A stretch of 21,741 nucleotides of DNA from DAOVVL01 sp965603095 (GTDB lineage: Bacteria; Pseudomonadota; Alphaproteobacteria; Rhodospirillales; Magnetovibrionaceae). This document shows positions 1-6,599 of this stretch, piece by piece. Position 1 is the stretch's first letter. The number at the start of each line of letters is the position of its first letter. The notes beneath the pieces are model-generated. The model had not been told where the DNA came from and ran no database searches. It saw only the letters and a program-made list of their open reading frames with translations. The stretch spans positions 1 through 21,741 of the forward strand of contig CBFDBQ010000038.1 in NCBI GenBank assembly GCA_965603095.1. The letters are read 5' to 3'. Position numbers and translations under genes: made by a program.

Positions 1-1240
1 CAATTCCATGACCATATGAAATTGTCATTGTTGAAATTTCGCCCCAACGGTTTGGGAAAAGTGGTTTTCCTACTTCGGGTATTTCAATGCTAGCCGATTC
101 TAACATGCCAAATTTTCTCAAATATTCTTTTTGTATTTTGGCGCCTGTATCAAGCGCCATTTTTGCCGTTCCAATATTTGATGAATAAACAAGTATCTCG
201 GGTATCGAAAGCCAACGTTTTTTGCCGTGGAAATCATTTATGGTAAACCGCGCAGCTTTTATTGGTTCAGACGTATTATAACCATCGCTAATACCGACCG
301 TACCTGCATCCAGCGCAGTTGCCGTGGCAAATAGTTTAAACGTTGAACCCATTTCATAAACGCCTTTAGTTGCGCGATTAAATCCGTTTAATCCCAAATC
401 ACCATTAGATGTGTTGGGATCAAAATCAGGTAACGACACCAGAGCCAACACTTCGCCACTTTTTGCATCAAGCACCACACCTGCGGCACCGATTGCACTA
501 AAACGGTTTTTTGCTTTCAACAATTCTTCGCGAAGTATTGACTGCATTCGTATATCCAGAGACAAATCAAGGCCTTTGCTTGATACTTCGCCAGATGCAT
601 CAAGCCGTCCTTTTATTGGGGCGCTTAGCTTTTCTTCAAATGCGCTTTCAACGCCCGATATGCCCCGACCATCAACATCGGTGTATCCCAAAACATGGGC
701 AAAAATAGGGCCAAATGGATAAACGCGTTTTTCTTCCGGGCGAAAGCCAAAACCCGGCAATCCCAACCGATTAACGGCATAAACCTGACCCGGTGCAAGG
801 TTGCGAGCAATCCATTGGAAACGTCCGCCCTGATCAAGTTTTTCCAATATGCTTTTGGCTGTAATTGTTTTAAGAGCTTCGCTTATTTTTTGTGCCGCTT
901 CAGCGCTATTCATTACTTCTCTGGGGTCGACGTATAGCGATTGGGTTGGCAGGCTAGAAGCAATAACCACGCCATTACGATCACGAATGTTTGCCCGTGC
1001 GACCACTGATTCCAAATGCGGAGAAGCAGATGCCAGTCTTATATTTTCAGGACTGCCAAAGGCAGTTAATTCTGCAAGCCGCACACCTAGTGCCATAAAT
1101 GCCATGGCCAGAACCACGCCCGTAACCATAAGCCGTGTTCGCCCCATTTCCAGAGCAAGCTTGCGTGAACTTTCAATCCGGATGCGATCGGGGTCAAGCT
1201 GGTCAAATAACGCTGTCTGTATAGATGATGGCTTGCTCAT
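1..1240 (-). CDS. ftsI: FtsI / penicillin-binding protein 3, septal peptidoglycan transpeptidase (C-terminus beyond the window)
   Basis: I translated this by hand; the frame is open from ATG 1240 to the window edge, giving 413 residues of a protein usually about 550-600 long. FtsI cross-links septal peptidoglycan in the divisome and acts in the periplasm. A short basic cytoplasmic tail is followed by a membrane anchor (about residues 36-58, LMVTGVVLAMAFMALGV), then the PBP-dimer domain (RANIRDRNG near residue 85) and the start of the transpeptidase domain. Catalytic motifs are visible: SxxK as S299-T-F-K302 and SxN as S353-S-N355. The KTG motif would lie outside the window. The last visible stretch, STMTISYGHG, is typical of class B PBPs. 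Its ATG shares one A with the ftsL stop (TAATG), so translation is probably coupled. Confidence 0.96.
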   Translation of the reverse strand, partial: MSKPSSIQTALFDQLDPDRIRIESSRKLALEMGRTRLMVTGVVLAMAFMALGVRLAELTAFGSPENIRLASASPHLESVVARANIRDRNGVVIASSLPTQSLYVDPREVMNSAEAAQKISEALKTITAKSILEKLDQGGRFQWIARNLAPGQVYAVNRLGLPGFGFRPEEKRVYPFGPIFAHVLGYTDVDGRGISGVESAFEEKLSAPIKGRLDASGEVSSKGLDLSLDIRMQSILREELLKAKNRFSAIGAAGVVLDAKSGEVLALVSLPDFDPNTSNGDLGLNGFNRATKGVYEMGSTFKLFATATALDAGTVGISDGYNTSEPIKAARFTINDFHGKKRWLSIPEILVYSSNIGTAKMALDTGAKIQKEYLRKFGMLESASIEIPEVGKPLFPNRWGEISTMTISYGHGI

Positions 1241-1557
1241 TAATCGCCCCCATCATTGCGCTGTGGTATTTTTTTAATAATACTATATCCAGATAATTGC
1301 TTTGGGATAGTCGGACCAAGATCAAGGTAGCGCGTAGACATTTCACCTAAACGAGATGGATCGTTTAGATAGCTCCATTCTGCATTCAGCACATGTATTG
1401 ATTGTTTTTCTTTTCTGATTTCATTTATTAGGGAAATTCTTTCGCCTTCTAAATCTTGAACCTGATATTTTACCGAAAAAAGAACAACGCTTATGCCGCC
1501 GGCAAGTAACAAAAACAAAACTGTTGTATGGCGAACAAATCCTTTTCTTTTTTTCAT
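1240..1557 (-). CDS. ftsL: FtsL-like divisome protein
   Basis: A 105-aa bitopic protein between rsmH and ftsI, the invariant position of ftsL. Sequence shows a basic N-terminus (MKKRKGFVRH), one membrane helix (about residues 11-30, TTVLFLLLAGGISVVLFSV), then a heptad-like periplasmic stretch (QVQDLEGERISLINEIRKEKQSIHVLNAEW) expected to coil with FtsB. Family knowledge: the FtsQLB complex activates FtsW/FtsI. The ATG at 1557 is preferred over the upstream in-frame start at 1578 because GGAGG sits just before it with normal spacing and because ATG overlaps the rsmH stop as ATGA. FtsL proteins diverge strongly, so the call rests on size, topology and position more than on residues. Confidence 0.9.
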   Translation of the reverse strand: MKKRKGFVRHTTVLFLLLAGGISVVLFSVKYQVQDLEGERISLINEIRKEKQSIHVLNAEWSYLNDPSRLGEMSTRYLDLGPTIPKQLSGYSIIKKIPQRNDGGD

Positions 1558-2522
1558 TGTTCCGCCTCCTGCTTCCATGCAGGGGCAGATGTTCTCTCGG
1601 CAAAACGCATATGGGCTGATCTGGCGCGTGGATTAATGCGTTGCTCATCAGCACTGGGGCTTATGGCTTTTCGTGATATAAGCTTAAACGTCGGCTCAGG
1701 CGCAGATGCCGTTGGTGCGGGCATGTGTCTTGATGGCAACGGGACATCGCCGCTTCTAGTTTTGAAAAATTTCTTTACCCGCCTATCTTCCAGCGAATGA
1801 AATGAAACCACACAAAGCCTGCCACCGGGGGCAAGAACCTGTTCGGCGGCGGCAAGACCACGGTCAACCTCGCCCAGCTCATCATTTACATAAATACGCA
1901 ACGCCTGAAATGTGCGGGTAGCAGGATCAATCCCATCTTTTGATTTTGGCACAACCCGGCGAATAATATCAGCCAATTGAAGTGTGCGATTAATTGGCTC
2001 TTCTTCGCGCGCGCTTATAATTGCGGCGGCGACCCGGCGAGAGAACCTTTCTTCACCAAGTTCATAAATAATATTGGCAAGATCGTCTTGGTCCATATCA
2101 TTTACGATGTCAGATGCGCTTGTGCCAGCAGATTCCATTCGCATATCAAGCGGGCCATCGCTACGAAATGAAAAGCCACGCTCCGGCGTATCTATCTGCA
2201 TTGATGAAACACCAATATCTAATGCAACCCCATCAACTGGGCCAATACTACGTTGGTTAAGAAGCTCTGCCATCGACCCAAAGCGTCCTTCAATTATTGT
2301 AAGACGTCCGGAAAATTCGTCTTCCATTTCACGTGCATGCCTGACCACGCTGGGGTCACGGTCAATTCCATAAACGCTGCAACTAGCAGCATTTAAAACT
2401 GCGCGCGTATAGCCACCATTTCCAAATGTTCCATCGACATATATTCCGCCATCTTTGGGAGATAGCGCCTCCAGCACTTCGCCTAGCATGACCGGGGTGT
2501 GTTGGCTGCTGGCTATGGTCAT
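1554..2522 (-). CDS. rsmH: RsmH (MraW), 16S rRNA N4-methylcytidine-1402 methyltransferase
   Basis: 322 aa, normal length for the family. RsmH uses S-adenosylmethionine to methylate N4 of C1402 in the decoding centre of 16S rRNA; it is cytoplasmic. Visible motifs in order: HTPVMLGEVLEAL (residues 8-20), the SAM-binding loop DGTFGNGGYT (30-39), ALDIGVSSMQID, the family signature PERGFSFRSDGPLDMRM, LRIYVNDELGE and SFHSLEDRRVKKFF. The start lies 2 nt after the mraZ stop and the stop overlaps the ftsL start by 4 nt (ATGA), so it belongs to the mra operon. No strong Shine-Dalgarno sequence is seen, which suggests translation coupled to mraZ. Confidence 0.97.
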   Translation of the reverse strand: MTIASSQHTPVMLGEVLEALSPKDGGIYVDGTFGNGGYTRAVLNAASCSVYGIDRDPSVVRHAREMEDEFSGRLTIIEGRFGSMAELLNQRSIGPVDGVALDIGVSSMQIDTPERGFSFRSDGPLDMRMESAGTSASDIVNDMDQDDLANIIYELGEERFSRRVAAAIISAREEEPINRTLQLADIIRRVVPKSKDGIDPATRTFQALRIYVNDELGEVDRGLAAAEQVLAPGGRLCVVSFHSLEDRRVKKFFKTRSGDVPLPSRHMPAPTASAPEPTFKLISRKAISPSADEQRINPRARSAHMRFAERTSAPAWKQEAEQ

Positions 2523-2524
2523 GG

Positions 2525-3019
2525 TTATTGCCCGCCGGATGGTTTTGGCCCGCGGGCGGGGCCAAGATTAAGTGTTGTGCCTTTTTCCCGGGCCCGGGCA
2601 AACGCGGTACCGCGATGTTTTTCGTAAAGTTCAGGAGACCATATTTGAAAGCGTGAACCGCGACCGACAAAAAGTGCTTCGTTTGTAATTTCTGCGTGGG
2701 TGCATAACTCGCCCGGCAAAACAACCCGACCCTCGGAATCAAACGAAAGCTGATGTGCGCTTTCAAGCGTTATGGATGCAAGGTCTTCTTGGTCATCAGA
2801 AAAAAGATCTAGGTTATCATCAAGGCTTTGGGATAGGCGGTTCATAAATGTTTCGCCTGCACCTTCCAGTGCCGGGTATTTAAAAAATGGAAAAATATAG
2901 ACACGGGCAATTCCACTTGCGCCAGAACTTGCCACCAGCGCATCGCGAAATTGCTTAGGGATCGAAACCCGACCCTTTTTATCAACCTTGTTGAGGTGTC
3001 TGCCCACCAACAGCGCCAT
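2525..3019 (-). CDS. mraZ: MraZ, DNA-binding transcriptional regulator of the dcw cluster
   Basis: 164 aa with the two AbrB-like swapped-hairpin repeats of MraZ: the first carries DKKGRVSIPKQFR (about residues 13-25), the second DSEGRVVLPGEL (about 93-104). In E. coli MraZ forms a ring and represses its own operon by binding TGGG repeats. The frame stays open up to 3124, but ATG 3019 is chosen because the family always begins near xLLVGRHxNxxDxKGR and AGGGGG precedes it at proper spacing. The extra upstream codons run through the operator array and are unlikely to be translated. It is first gene of the operon mraZ-rsmH-ftsL-ftsI. The C-terminal tail ends in a short Gly/Pro-rich stretch. Confidence 0.95.
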   Translation of the reverse strand: MALLVGRHLNKVDKKGRVSIPKQFRDALVASSGASGIARVYIFPFFKYPALEGAGETFMNRLSQSLDDNLDLFSDDQEDLASITLESAHQLSFDSEGRVVLPGELCTHAEITNEALFVGRGSRFQIWSPELYEKHRGTAFARAREKGTTLNLGPARGPKPSGGQ

Positions 3020-3093
3020 GACGGCCCCCTTAAAATATTGCCCTTCTATTTTCCGGGTATTCTCCACGCGCCCGGAACCTCCCATCAACTTTT

Positions 3094-3148
3094 TGGAAAT
3101 TAATGGGATATCATGGGATATCATGGGCTTATATGGTCGTCAATGGAA
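3094..3148. promoter_or_regulatory. MraZ-box array (six TGG-phased repeats, 10-bp period)
   Basis: Read on the plus strand, TGG occurs at 3094, 3104, 3114, 3124, 3134 and 3144, exactly every 10 bp, as TGGAA, TGGGA, TGGGA, TGGGC, TGGTC, TGGAA. The three central copies are full TGGGN with 5-bp spacers. This matches the known E. coli MraZ operator design (TGGGN repeats, 5-nt spacers). The array lies 75-129 bp upstream of the mraZ ATG. Here the TGG strand is opposite to the mraZ coding strand. Function is inferred. Confidence 0.75.
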
Positions 3149-3278
3149 ACCATTGTATTTGCTTAGTATTATTGCGGATTATCCAGTTATTGCCAGCCCA
3201 ACTAGGGACTTCTCACTTGTGGGGCAAGAAGGTAAAAAAAGCCTTATTTTGCTGGAATTTTTCTTGTATTTTTCTGGA

Positions 3279-3307
3279 ATTATAGCTCAACAATATACAA
3301 ATGTTCT
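3279..3307 (-). promoter_or_regulatory. Candidate mra operon promoter
   Basis: On the minus strand a perfect -10 TATAAT (3284-3279) follows a weak -35 AGAACA (3307-3302) with a 17-bp spacer. It would give a leader of about 250 nt passing through the MraZ boxes. A second, weaker possibility is TTGACG at 3143-3138 inside the box array, but its -10 is poor. The insertion sequence begins just upstream at 3334. Low certainty. Confidence 0.35.
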
Positions 3308-3325
3308 TTTTTTGTTCTTTGTTGA

Positions 3326-3333
3326 ATAAATAA
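3326..3333. repeat. Target-site duplication, left copy (ATAAATAA)
   Basis: Exact 8-bp direct repeat of 5408-5415, abutting the left terminal repeat of the insertion sequence. Confidence 0.9.
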
Positions 3334-3358
3334 GGCATATATCCCCTTGACGTACGTA
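3334..3358. repeat. Left terminal inverted repeat of the insertion sequence
   Basis: Starts GGCATATATCCCCTTG and ends GTACGTA; pairs with 5383-5407 with three mismatches (positions 1, 17 and 18). The -35 of the transposase promoter lies inside it. Confidence 0.9.
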
Positions 3359-3375
3359 ACCTCTTTTGGTATATT
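3347..3375 (+). promoter_or_regulatory. Transposase promoter with -35 in the left terminal repeat
   Basis: TTGACG (3347-3352), 17-bp spacer, TATATT (3370-3375): close to the sigma-70 consensus. AGGAG (3384-3388) and ATG 3396 follow. The -35 lies in the inverted repeat, so transposase bound to the end could block its own promoter (inference). Confidence 0.75.
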
Positions 3376-3395
3376 TAGGTCATAGGAGATAATTA

Positions 3396-4265
3396 ATGAC
3401 CAAAACCTTTACAATTACTGATTTCTTTGCCCGATTCCCTACGGATGAGGCCTGTTTAGACCACCTTATGGCTACCCGTTACGGTGAAAAGGTCGTTTGC
3501 CCTAAATGTGGCAAAGAAGGTCGTTTTGCTCGGCTCAAGAAGTTGCCAGCCTATTCATGCCCTTCTTGTGGCCACCATATCCACCCTATGGCTGGAACTC
3601 CGTTTGAGCGTTCACGCACTCCCCTGCAAAAATGGTTTTATGCCATGTATCTATTTACCACGACCCGCAACGGAGTAGCCGCTAAGGAATTGCAACGCCA
3701 GTTAGGTGTTACCTACAAATGTGCTTGGCGCATCGGCCACGAAATACGCAAGTACATGGGACAAGTTGATGGAGACGCACCCTTAGGCGGCAAGTCTATC
3801 GTAGAAGCCGATGAAGCCTTTATTGGTGGTTTCAAGAAAGGTGGCCAAGGCGGCAAAGGCAAAACCGTAGTCTTTGGTATGCTTGAACGTGGTGGCGAGG
3901 TTATCACTCGTGTAGTTCCCAACAGAAGCGAGTTCAACTTAATGCCCCACATCGAGGAAAATGTAATCCCCGGCACTCGCATAGCCACGGATGAACACCG
4001 TTCATATTCAAAGCTACCCTTTAAAGGCTACCGCCACGGTACGGTTGACCATTCTAAAAAAGAATATGTGCGCGGTTTAGCTCACACAAACTCAATCGAA
4101 GGTTTTTGGGCATGGATGAAACGCCAGATTAGCGGCACTCATGTTTGGGTTTCTAAAAAGCATTTACCGAACTATTTAGGCGAAATGGAATACCGCTTTA
4201 ATCTTCGGAAGTCTCCAGAATTGATGTTTGAACTGCTTTTATTGGCCTTTCCTAAGCCGGATTGA
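3396..4265 (+). CDS. IS1595 family transposase (ISXO2-like DDE domain)
   Basis: 289 aa, full length for the family. N-terminal zinc ribbon with two CxxC pairs (C35-P-K-C38 and C55-P-S-C58), a helix-turn-helix-like segment (about 92-120, GVAAKELQRQLGVTYKCAWR), then the ISXO2-type catalytic core. Likely acidic residues are D139 (VEADEAFIGG), D199 (ATDEHRSY) and E235 within HTNSIEGFWAWMKR; in this family the third position varies, so N232 is an alternative. It catalyses cut and joining of the element ends. AGGAG precedes the ATG at 7 nt and a near-consensus promoter lies upstream. No frameshift or stop is seen, so it may be active. Confidence 0.95.
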   Translation: MTKTFTITDFFARFPTDEACLDHLMATRYGEKVVCPKCGKEGRFARLKKLPAYSCPSCGHHIHPMAGTPFERSRTPLQKWFYAMYLFTTTRNGVAAKELQRQLGVTYKCAWRIGHEIRKYMGQVDGDAPLGGKSIVEADEAFIGGFKKGGQGGKGKTVVFGMLERGGEVITRVVPNRSEFNLMPHIEENVIPGTRIATDEHRSYSKLPFKGYRHGTVDHSKKEYVRGLAHTNSIEGFWAWMKRQISGTHVWVSKKHLPNYLGEMEYRFNLRKSPELMFELLLLAFPKPD

Positions 4266-4325
4266 CTCATGGGTAGCATTAGTTCATTGTTTTTCTCGTT
4301 ATAGTTTAGAACAGGAGCGAGAATT

Positions 4326-4478
4326 ATGGCTAAGGTTTCACCATTCCATTCAAAATTGTCCGGAACAAAAGTACATCATGACAATGATAAATGTACCGAA
4401 GGCAATAATATTGAAAAAGAAAATCGCAAATCGGGTACTGGCGGTCTTCCAAAATGTGACCACTGCAAACGGCTTTAA
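4326..4478 (+). CDS. Small Cys/His protein, 50 aa (passenger of the insertion sequence)
   Basis: Starts MAKVSPFHSKL and ends PKCDHCKRL. An AGGAG sits upstream of ATG 4326 at good spacing. It carries KCTEGNNIE (C23), then GTGGLPKCDHC (C44, C47, H46), with H17/H18 nearby, which could form a small zinc site. I recognise this layout (xSPFHS, HHxxxKCTEGNNI, SGTGGxPxCxxC) as a widespread small-protein family of unknown function in bacteria. It sits 60 bp after the transposase in the same direction and its stop is 6 bp from the convergent 105-aa gene, so it is inside the mobile element. A larger frame across it (4228-4509) is judged a shadow. Confidence 0.75.
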   Translation: MAKVSPFHSKLSGTKVHHDNDKCTEGNNIEKENRKSGTGGLPKCDHCKRL

Positions 4479-4484
4479 TAAGGA

Positions 4485-4802
4485 TTACTCTCGACGGGGC
4501 TTGGTATAAAAAACGATTTCCCACCACGGCCCCGTCAATTCCTCATCATCCACTCCCCATACACGTCGAATGCTATAGACAGGTAGACCGTATTTGATAC
4601 ACACCGAATACGCCCGAAAGCCTTCGCCACGACCGCCACAAAAACGAACCGTTGGTTCAGGAAACACATGTCCCTCGCCCCCTTGACATGATTCAATTGT
4701 TTCTATCCCCTCTCGGCGAAGAAGATGCACAGTATCAGCAATCTCTGCATCTAACGGCATATCTAATTCTAGGCCAACTGACTGGGTCTGGGCAGTCCTC
4801 AT
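4485..4802 (-). CDS. Hypothetical soluble protein with CQGGEGH motif, 105 aa (passenger)
   Basis: No named family recognised with certainty. No signal peptide or membrane helix. A helical start (DAEIADTVHLLRREGIETIES, about residues 18-38) leads to a conserved-looking centre SCQGGEGHVFPEPTVRF (38-54) with Cys39 and His45, followed by FCGGRGEG (54-61), then a beta-rich, Trp-rich end (GPWWEIVFYT). The Cys/His/Gly cluster could be a metal or catalytic site, but this is inference. Similar short CQGG proteins occur in phages and mobile elements as far as I recall. Its ATG overlaps the stop of the 54-aa gene by 4 nt (ATGA), so it is the last gene of a three-gene operon convergent with the transposase. 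Confidence 0.7.
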   Translation of the reverse strand: MRTAQTQSVGLELDMPLDAEIADTVHLLRREGIETIESCQGGEGHVFPEPTVRFCGGRGEGFRAYSVCIKYGLPVYSIRRVWGVDDEELTGPWWEIVFYTKPRRE

Positions 4803-4963
4803 TTATCCGGGGGTTCTTTCTGTTCAGGTTTCGATTTAGCCATTCGTTCTAGTAATTGGTCAAATACATCTTCTTCACCCTCGGAAGGATGCTCTTTGGC
4901 AAAGCGGTCTAAAAGACCAGCTTTTCGGGCTTCTTCGAGACTTAGGTGTTTACCTTGGGACAT
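4799..4963 (-). CDS. Hypothetical acidic/charged protein, 54 aa (passenger)
   Basis: Found by hand. Begins MSQGKHLSLEEARKAGLLDR and ends KPEQKEPPDK. It is highly charged, mostly helical, with the pattern SLEEARKAGLLDRFAKEH (residues 8-25) and an acidic patch HPSEGEEDVFDQLLERM (25-41). No membrane segment. Start overlaps the upstream 125-aa frame by 14 nt and the stop overlaps the downstream 105-aa start as ATGA, which is strong evidence that all three are translated together. Shine-Dalgarno is weak (AAGAG), consistent with coupling. It is small and charged like many adaptor or antitoxin-type proteins, but no specific function is claimed. Confidence 0.65.
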   Translation of the reverse strand: MSQGKHLSLEEARKAGLLDRFAKEHPSEGEEDVFDQLLERMAKSKPEQKEPPDK

Positions 4964-5327
4964 TTTCACTACTCTTAGATTTGTGTATTCTTCTTTTCAT
5001 TTTTTTCACGAACGCCTGCAATTTTTCTTCTTCGCCACTAGCATCGGCATATTCAAGGATGATTTCCATCGCTTTCTCATATTTATCAAATTTGGCATCA
5101 AGCTTTTTCCCTGCGTGCCATGCGTATATATCAAAACCATCAATGACAAGCATCAAGCCGGCAAACAACAGAAGAACGGCAAACCGAATATTGTCATTCG
5201 TTATCCACGGCTCAATGTAGGCCCACCTCTCCGGCAGGGCCGCAATTTGTTCTGGTAGGTCAAGAATCTCCAAGGCCATCAATACCACCCAGAGCAACCA
5301 ACGCACGGCTCGCCAAATATAATGCAT
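4950..5327 (-). CDS. Hypothetical membrane protein, 125 aa (passenger)
   Basis: Two predicted membrane segments: residues about 5-23 (WRAVRWLLWVVLMALEIL) and about 48-68 (IRFAVLLLFAGLMLVIDGF). A long, charged, helical C-terminal tail follows (about 74-125: KKLDAKFDKYEKAMEIILEYADASGEEEKLQ and a basic KKMKRRIHKSK run), expected to face the cytoplasm and to be coiled-coil forming. First gene of the passenger operon; GGGGGAG lies about 10 nt before the ATG and a candidate promoter starts in the right terminal repeat. It overlaps the next gene by 14 nt. Family not recognised. Two helices plus a cytoplasmic tail would fit a small membrane-bound effector or sensor; this is speculation. Confidence 0.7.
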   Translation of the reverse strand: MHYIWRAVRWLLWVVLMALEILDLPEQIAALPERWAYIEPWITNDNIRFAVLLLFAGLMLVIDGFDIYAWHAGKKLDAKFDKYEKAMEIILEYADASGEEEKLQAFVKKMKRRIHKSKSSENVPR

Positions 5328-5364
5328 ACCTGAGATTCTCCCCCTGACTTGTTAAGGAGACAAT

Positions 5365-5394
5365 ACCATACCTTATTCATGGTACGTACTCCAA
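5365..5394 (-). promoter_or_regulatory. Candidate passenger-operon promoter with -35 in the right terminal repeat
   Basis: Minus strand: TTGGAG (5394-5389), 18-bp spacer, TATGGT (5370-5365). It mirrors the transposase promoter at the other end. It is weaker than the left promoter by consensus match. Confidence 0.45.
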
Positions 5395-5407
5395 GGGGAT
5401 ATATGCG
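5383..5407. repeat. Right terminal inverted repeat of the insertion sequence
   Basis: Its reverse complement starts CGCATATATCCCCTTG and ends GTACGTA, matching the left end at 22 of 25 positions. It contains the -35 of the candidate passenger-operon promoter. Confidence 0.9.
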
Positions 5408-5415
5408 ATAAATAA
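5408..5415. repeat. Target-site duplication, right copy (ATAAATAA)
   Basis: Exact 8-bp direct repeat of 3326-3333, abutting the right terminal repeat of the insertion sequence. Confidence 0.9.
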
Positions 5416-5438
5416 TTGTACCGATAATAGACAATTAT
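5412..5438 (-). other. AT-rich inverted repeat just past rnpB
   Basis: ATAATTGT (5412-5419) and ACAATTAT (5431-5438), 8-bp arms, 11-nt loop. It could aid 3'-end formation of rnpB but is not a classical terminator: the T-run on the minus strand (opposite 5439-5445) precedes the stem rather than following it. It overlaps the right target duplication, so part of it was recreated by the insertion. Confidence 0.3.
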
Positions 5439-5447
5439 AAAAAAATA

Positions 5448-5849
<402 letters not shown>

Positions 5850-5880
5850 CGCGCTCAACCTAATACAAAAATGAATAAAA

Positions 5881-6576
5881 TCAAGCTGGCTTGATAATTA
5901 GATCTTCTGCTGCCGTAATATCAAGAAGCCTTATCAAGCGGCCAATGGTTTCATTATCGGCAACGCCATCCACATGTTCAGGCCTGAAATGGCGCTGAAA
6001 AGCCTTTATGGTTGCAGGCATATCAGCCGTATCATAGCCAAAGGACATAAGCATTGCGACAACGTCTTCATCCCGCGCGCTTGCGGGCACTGCGCCATCG
6101 GGCCACAGGCCAATGCCTGATTTAGCCAAACGTTGCCAGTTAAAAAGTTCGCCCGGATCGGTTTTACGCGCGGGCGCAACATCTGAATGACCGACTATAT
6201 TGCGGGCCGGAATATGATGGCGACGCGATATTGCTTGCGCCAAGCCAATAAGGGCCTCCATCTGTAATTCAGGAAAAGGCCTAAGCCCGAATTCATGCCC
6301 CGGATTAACAAGCTCAATACCGATTGAGCGAGAATTAATATCCAACGCACCGCGCCACCATGCGACACCCGCGTGCCATGCACGCTTGTCTTCATCAACC
6401 AGTCTATTTACGGAACCATCTTCGCCAATAATATAATGTGCGCTTACACCAGAATCAGTATTGCAAAGGTTATCTATGGCCGCTTTTTCGCTTTCCATGC
6501 CGGTATAGTGGATAACCAACATATCTATGCACTGACCCATTTGACGGTCATTAAAATTGGATGAGATAATATTCAT
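5881..6576 (-). CDS. N-acetylmuramoyl-L-alanine amidase (AmpD/AmiD-like) with peptidoglycan-binding domain
   Basis: 231 aa. Cleaves the amide between N-acetylmuramic acid and L-alanine, in muropeptide recycling or wall turnover. Amidase_2 domain at about residues 15-150: first zinc ligand H23 in MLVIHYTG, AHYIIGEDG (46-54), IGIELVNPG (85-93, E88), then GHSDVAPARKTDPG (129-142) with H130, K138 and D140. A C-terminal PG-binding-1 type domain follows (about 166-220, SFGYD...IKAFQRHFRP). No signal peptide or lipobox is seen, so it resembles AmpD in location but AmiD in domain make-up. The start matches the family (xNFxxRxxGxxIDMLVIHYTGM), although the Shine-Dalgarno is weak. It lies 23 bp after the J-protein gene, probably the same operon. 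Confidence 0.93.
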   Translation of the reverse strand: MNIISSNFNDRQMGQCIDMLVIHYTGMESEKAAIDNLCNTDSGVSAHYIIGEDGSVNRLVDEDKRAWHAGVAWWRGALDINSRSIGIELVNPGHEFGLRPFPELQMEALIGLAQAISRRHHIPARNIVGHSDVAPARKTDPGELFNWQRLAKSGIGLWPDGAVPASARDEDVVAMLMSFGYDTADMPATIKAFQRHFRPEHVDGVADNETIGRLIRLLDITAAEDLIIKPA

Positions 6577-6599
6577 TATTTTATATCTTATTTCATATT

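Larger units (their letters stand above)
3334..5407. mobile_element. IS1595/ISXO2-type insertion sequence with four passenger genes
   Basis: 2074 bp. Left end 3334-3358 and reverse-complemented right end 5407-5383 agree at 22 of 25 positions, sharing CATATATCCCCTTG. The element is flanked on both sides by the direct repeat ATAAATAA (3326-3333 and 5408-5415), the 8-bp duplication expected for this family. Inside are an intact 289-aa DDE transposase with an N-terminal zinc ribbon, a 50-aa gene in the same direction, and three genes in the opposite direction. Intact ends, duplication and reading frame suggest a recent and possibly active insertion. It separates rnpB from the mraZ control region without breaking either. 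Confidence 0.93.

Noticed and set aside
411..1277. Plus-strand frames opposite ftsI
   Set aside because: The minus strand encodes FtsI with its catalytic motifs; the plus frames lack family features or ribosome-binding sites.
3020..3124. Longer MraZ start at 3124
   Set aside because: It would translate the operator array and leave 35 residues without family likeness; ATG 3019 has the family N-terminus and a ribosome-binding site.
3287..3325. Inverted repeat TCAACAA / TTGTTGA next to the insertion site
   Set aside because: Short arms with a 25-nt AT-rich loop; likely chance in an AT-rich spacer.
4228..4527. Frames of 93 (plus) and 65 (minus) codons after the transposase
   Set aside because: They overlap the 50-aa Cys/His gene, which has the better ribosome-binding site and recognisable motifs.
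5439..5445. A-run next to rnpB as a rho-independent terminator
   Set aside because: On the minus strand the T-run comes before the hairpin, not after it.
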